Shown here: in pieces, positions 61,503 through 64,000 of the stretch
How positions within the stretch are numbered: position 1 is the first letter of the stretch
Layout of the letters: every line of letters starts with the position of its first letter
Assembly: GCF_000772935.1 (NCBI RefSeq)
Contig: NZ_JPVR01000075.1
Span: forward strand, 124,001 to 188,000
Source: Lysinibacillus boronitolerans JCM 21713 = 10a = NBRC 103108
GTDB taxonomy: Bacteria; Bacillota; Bacilli; Bacillales_A; Planococcaceae
Length of the DNA: 64,000 nucleotides
Reading direction: 5' to 3'
The notes under the pieces: model-generated
Database searches by the model: none
Told to the model about the DNA's origin: nothing
What the model saw: only the letters and a program-made list of their open reading frames with translations
Translations under genes and position numbers: made by a program

Positions 61503-63557
61503 TTAGTCCTTAAATATAGAGAAGGGTAGCATATTCCAAAATTCTCCCCATGTATTACTGTCGAGAATATCGAAATTTGTACATTTTTCGGTTGGCACAT
61601 CCTTGGACTCTACATAGACAAGACGTTGTTTAGGACAAGCGTCAGTCGCTAATTTACCTGTTTCAATATCAATGACAACGCCCTCTACACCTTTAGGTTT
61701 TTTGAAATCCTCATTTTTTGTACCTTTGTTGACCGTTTCCATAAAGTCAATCCAGATTTGCTTTGTTGCAGCAGTATCTTCTTTTGTCGTAAGATTTTTA
61801 CCCTGATCATAGCCATTCCATACACCAGCAGTAAGTCTTGGTGTAAAACCGATTAACCATTGATCACTATTGGTAGAACCTGATTTAGCAGCATATGTGT
61901 GTGTCATACGTGATCGAATACTGATTCCTGTAGCGGGTGAATAGTCACTGAAAACCGGATCAAAAATACCTGTCATCATTTCTGTTAAGATATATGCATT
62001 TTCTTTAGAAATGGCTGTTTCAGCTTTGCTTGCAACATCTTTGTTTTCATAAATAACATTACCATTTGCATTTTTAATAGAGACAATGGTTGTTGGTGTT
62101 GTTTGCTGACCTTGCGACGCCAAAATATTATATGCATTTGTCATTTCATATAATGTCGTTTCAATCGTTCCTAGTGCAATGGATAAATTATCCTTTGCGC
62201 CAATCCCTACATTAAAACGGTTTGCCATATCATGAAACGCTTTAAAGCCAATATCCTCTAGGGTTTTTACTGCGTAAATATTATCTGAGATAGCAATAGC
62301 TTGTGCCATCGTCATATCATGATCTGCAAATTGACCATTAACGTTTTTAGGTGCATAAGTGCCACGCCCATTATCATAAGTAAATGTTGTTTCCCCAACA
62401 TCTAAAAAAGTTAGTGGAGTGTAACCATTTTCAAGCGCAGCTGCATATAAGATCGGCTTAATAGTAGAACCTGGTTGACGTTTAGCTTGAGTAACTCGGT
62501 TAAATGAGCTTACTGAATAATCACGACCACCGACTAATGCAGTGACAGCTCCAGTTTTAGATTCCATACTCACGAACGCAGATTGCAAATCGTTGGCAGG
62601 CATGTTTTTGGCTACCGCTTCTTCAGCCGCTTTTTGATGCTCCAGATTAAGCGTTGTTTGAATCGTCCAGCCACCTTCACTAATATCAAGGTTTTTTGAT
62701 TTTAAGATTTCACTGGCTTCTTGCCAAGCCACATCCAGGAAATAAGGGGCAACAGATTTGGTTGCAACCCAGCTATCATTTTTTAAAACAAGCTGTTCAT
62801 TTTCAGCCCGCGTTTTTTCTTCTTGTGTAATGGCGCCTTGGTCTGCCATAAGTTTCAAAATAACGTGTTGACGATTGGTAGCCTTATCTAAATTGGCAAT
62901 TGGTGAGTAAATACTAGGTCCTTTTGGTACGCCTGTTAGCATTGCTGCTTCGGCAAGCGTTAAATCACTGGCAGATTTTCCGAAATAAAAACGACTGGCA
63001 GCTTCTACGCCATACATACCATGGCCATAATATACCGTATTTAAATAGCCCTCTAGTATTTCGTCCTTGTCATAAAAAACTTCTAATCTATAAGCATACA
63101 GGGCTTCGTTTAATTTACGTGTCCAAGATTTTTCATGGGAAAGGTAAAGGTTACGAGCATATTGTTGCGTAATGGTACTCGCTCCTTGAACCTTACCACC
63201 AGCCTTAATGTCCACTAAAATGGCACCAGCAATACGTGAATAGTCGAAACCGCCGTGCTGATAAAAGTCTTTATCTTCTACAGCAACTACTGCTTCCTTT
63301 AAATAAGGTGACATCTCATCGAGGCCAACCCAATAACGTCGTTGATTTGTAAAGTGATCTCCAATTTGGTTCTCATTTTCATCTAAGAAAATAGAAGCCT
63401 TTGGTACGGTTAAAGGCGGTGCACCAGCCACTTGAACATAGATGCGGAGTGCGACAAATGCTACGACAATTGCAGATGTAAAGGCCACAAATAGCGTAAG
63501 GCCTTTGCGAGTGCGCTTTACACGCTGTTGCTTTCGATGATAGCTTTTTCGTTTCAT
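61503..63557 (-). CDS. pbpG: Class A penicillin-binding protein (PbpG/PBP2d type)
   Basis: A 684-residue bifunctional peptidoglycan synthase. After a basic tail a signal-anchor helix spans about 20-42. The glycosyltransferase domain has catalytic Glu94 in AVEDKDFYQHGG and GASTITQQYARN (125-136). The transpeptidase domain has the active Ser364 in PGSTIKP, a SDN motif near 405, and KSGSTN as the KTG-box equivalent near 560. Size and neighbours (ywhB, ywhD, speB) match B. subtilis PbpG (YwhE), a spore peptidoglycan enzyme. GAGGTG lies 7 bases before the ATG. Confidence 0.93.
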   Translation of the reverse strand: MKRKSYHRKQQRVKRTRKGLTLFVAFTSAIVVAFVALRIYVQVAGAPPLTVPKASIFLDENENQIGDHFTNQRRYWVGLDEMSPYLKEAVVAVEDKDFYQHGGFDYSRIAGAILVDIKAGGKVQGASTITQQYARNLYLSHEKSWTRKLNEALYAYRLEVFYDKDEILEGYLNTVYYGHGMYGVEAASRFYFGKSASDLTLAEAAMLTGVPKGPSIYSPIANLDKATNRQHVILKLMADQGAITQEEKTRAENEQLVLKNDSWVATKSVAPYFLDVAWQEASEILKSKNLDISEGGWTIQTTLNLEHQKAAEEAVAKNMPANDLQSAFVSMESKTGAVTALVGGRDYSVSSFNRVTQAKRQPGSTIKPILYAAALENGYTPLTFLDVGETTFTYDNGRGTYAPKNVNGQFADHDMTMAQAIAISDNIYAVKTLEDIGFKAFHDMANRFNVGIGAKDNLSIALGTIETTLYEMTNAYNILASQGQQTTPTTIVSIKNANGNVIYENKDVASKAETAISKENAYILTEMMTGIFDPVFSDYSPATGISIRSRMTHTYAAKSGSTNSDQWLIGFTPRLTAGVWNGYDQGKNLTTKEDTAATKQIWIDFMETVNKGTKNEDFKKPKGVEGVVIDIETGKLATDACPKQRLVYVESKDVPTEKCTNFDILDSNTWGEFWNMLPFSIFKD

Positions 63558-63872
63558 CCGACTTCACCTCGTTTTCTCACAACTTCGAACTTAGCTTTAG
63601 TATGTGTTCGAACATTCATCTTTAATCGAAATTCTACCTAAAAACTATTGCACTTTATTCAAAAACATCTATACTTTTTTTGTACTACTTGAAATGTTGG
63701 CATTCGACAAAAAAATCGCACCTTGTAGATTTTAATCGAATTTTGCTAGGCGTTCCAATAATGTATACGAGGTTAAAAGGATACAGGTTTCATTACAATC
63801 CTGTAAGCCATAATAGAAAAAGATGAAAAAATGATGATCAACACAATATTTTAATTATACGGAGGACTAGCA
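63558..63872. other. Divergent pbpG/speB intergenic region
   Basis: 315 bases without a gene. In B. subtilis speE precedes speB here; no trace of speE is seen. TTTAATCGAA occurs twice (about 63621 and 63732), and ACAGG/CCTGT forms a small hairpin near 63785. Promoters for both flanking genes must be here but none is clear by eye. Confidence 0.6.
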
Positions 63873-64000
63873 ATGAGATTTGATGAAGCTTATTCAGGAA
63901 ATGTTTTTATAAAAAGTCATCCTACATATGACGATGCACAGGCAGTAATTTATGGCATGCCAATGGATTGGACAGTAAGTTATCGTCCAGGATCACGTTT
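63873..64000 (+). CDS. speB: Agmatinase (N-terminal part, cut by window edge)
   Basis: The first 42 codons of an ureohydrolase. The N-terminus MRFDEAYSGNVFIKSHP, then AVIYGMPMDWTVSYRPGSRF (split), is that of Bacillus SpeB (YwhG), which splits agmatine into putrescine and urea. The metal-binding motifs lie beyond the window. GGAGGAC lies about 7 bases before the ATG. The position next to pbpG supports the name. Confidence 0.9.
   Translation, partial: MRFDEAYSGNVFIKSHPTYDDAQAVIYGMPMDWTVSYRPGSR

Overview
The window reads as an ordinary chromosomal segment of a low-GC, endospore-forming Bacillales bacterium. I think it is Lysinibacillus or a close relative. The grounds are sporulation and germination genes (cwlJ, gerQ, rsfA), bacillithiol genes (bshB2/yojF), many TTG/GTG starts behind strong AGGAGG sites, S-box, T-box and preQ1 leaders, and a right third that keeps the Bacillus subtilis ywd-ywf-ywh gene order. 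The genus call is inference. I saw no insertion sequence, prophage, CRISPR array, rRNA or tRNA.

Layout. 1-6.4 kb: the 3' end of an acyl-CoA carboxylase subunit, a VanZ-like membrane protein, a SprA-like protein with a broken metal motif, a YbaK-type deacylase, a YczE-like membrane protein, a P-loop ATPase with one degenerate P-loop, and kbl. 6.5-12.5 kb (minus strand): a SAM-riboswitch operon, metQ-metN-metI followed without a gap by a crotonase, an FMN 2-hydroxyacid oxidase and a class III CoA-transferase. 12.6-15.2 kb: a PPC-domain protein, then divergent mtnE and mtnU of methionine salvage. 15.3-21.4 kb: a PucR-type regulator divergent from a permease, a CoA-acylating semialdehyde dehydrogenase and a class III aminotransferase, probably for beta-alanine/GABA-like amines. 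21.9-33.4 kb: an 11-gene run joining a peptide-type ABC importer to two TIM-barrel isomerases, a Gfo/Idh/MocA dehydrogenase, a ROK regulator, a ReAV-type asparaginase and an N-acetylglucosamine-kinase-like enzyme. This is the best candidate for an undescribed system, and I propose glycosylated asparagine or a related glyco-amino compound as substrate.

33.5-45 kb: RodA/FtsW, a chemoreceptor, an SDR-type threonine dehydrogenase (tdh, about 30 kb from its partner kbl), an acyl-CoA ligase, a solitary T-box-controlled trpB, queT with a compact preQ1 riboswitch, and a three-gene ABC importer. 45-50 kb: ilvA, a TerC protein, bshB2-yojF, a small membrane protein and a thioesterase. 50-64 kb: pdxK, ung, a Cys-rich mini-protein, ywdI, ywdK, an amidohydrolase, cwlJ-gerQ, two paralogous mini membrane proteins, hemQ, lipL, rsfA, a DUF1450 protein, ywfO, ywhB, ywhD, pbpG and the start of speB. 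speE, which lies between pbpG and speB in B. subtilis, is absent.

Common threads are amino-acid uptake and breakdown (methionine, threonine, beta-alanine-like amines, possibly glycosylated Asn), control by leader RNAs, and spore or cell-envelope functions. Motifs were read by eye. Family names rest on recognised motifs and neighbourhoods, not on database searches.
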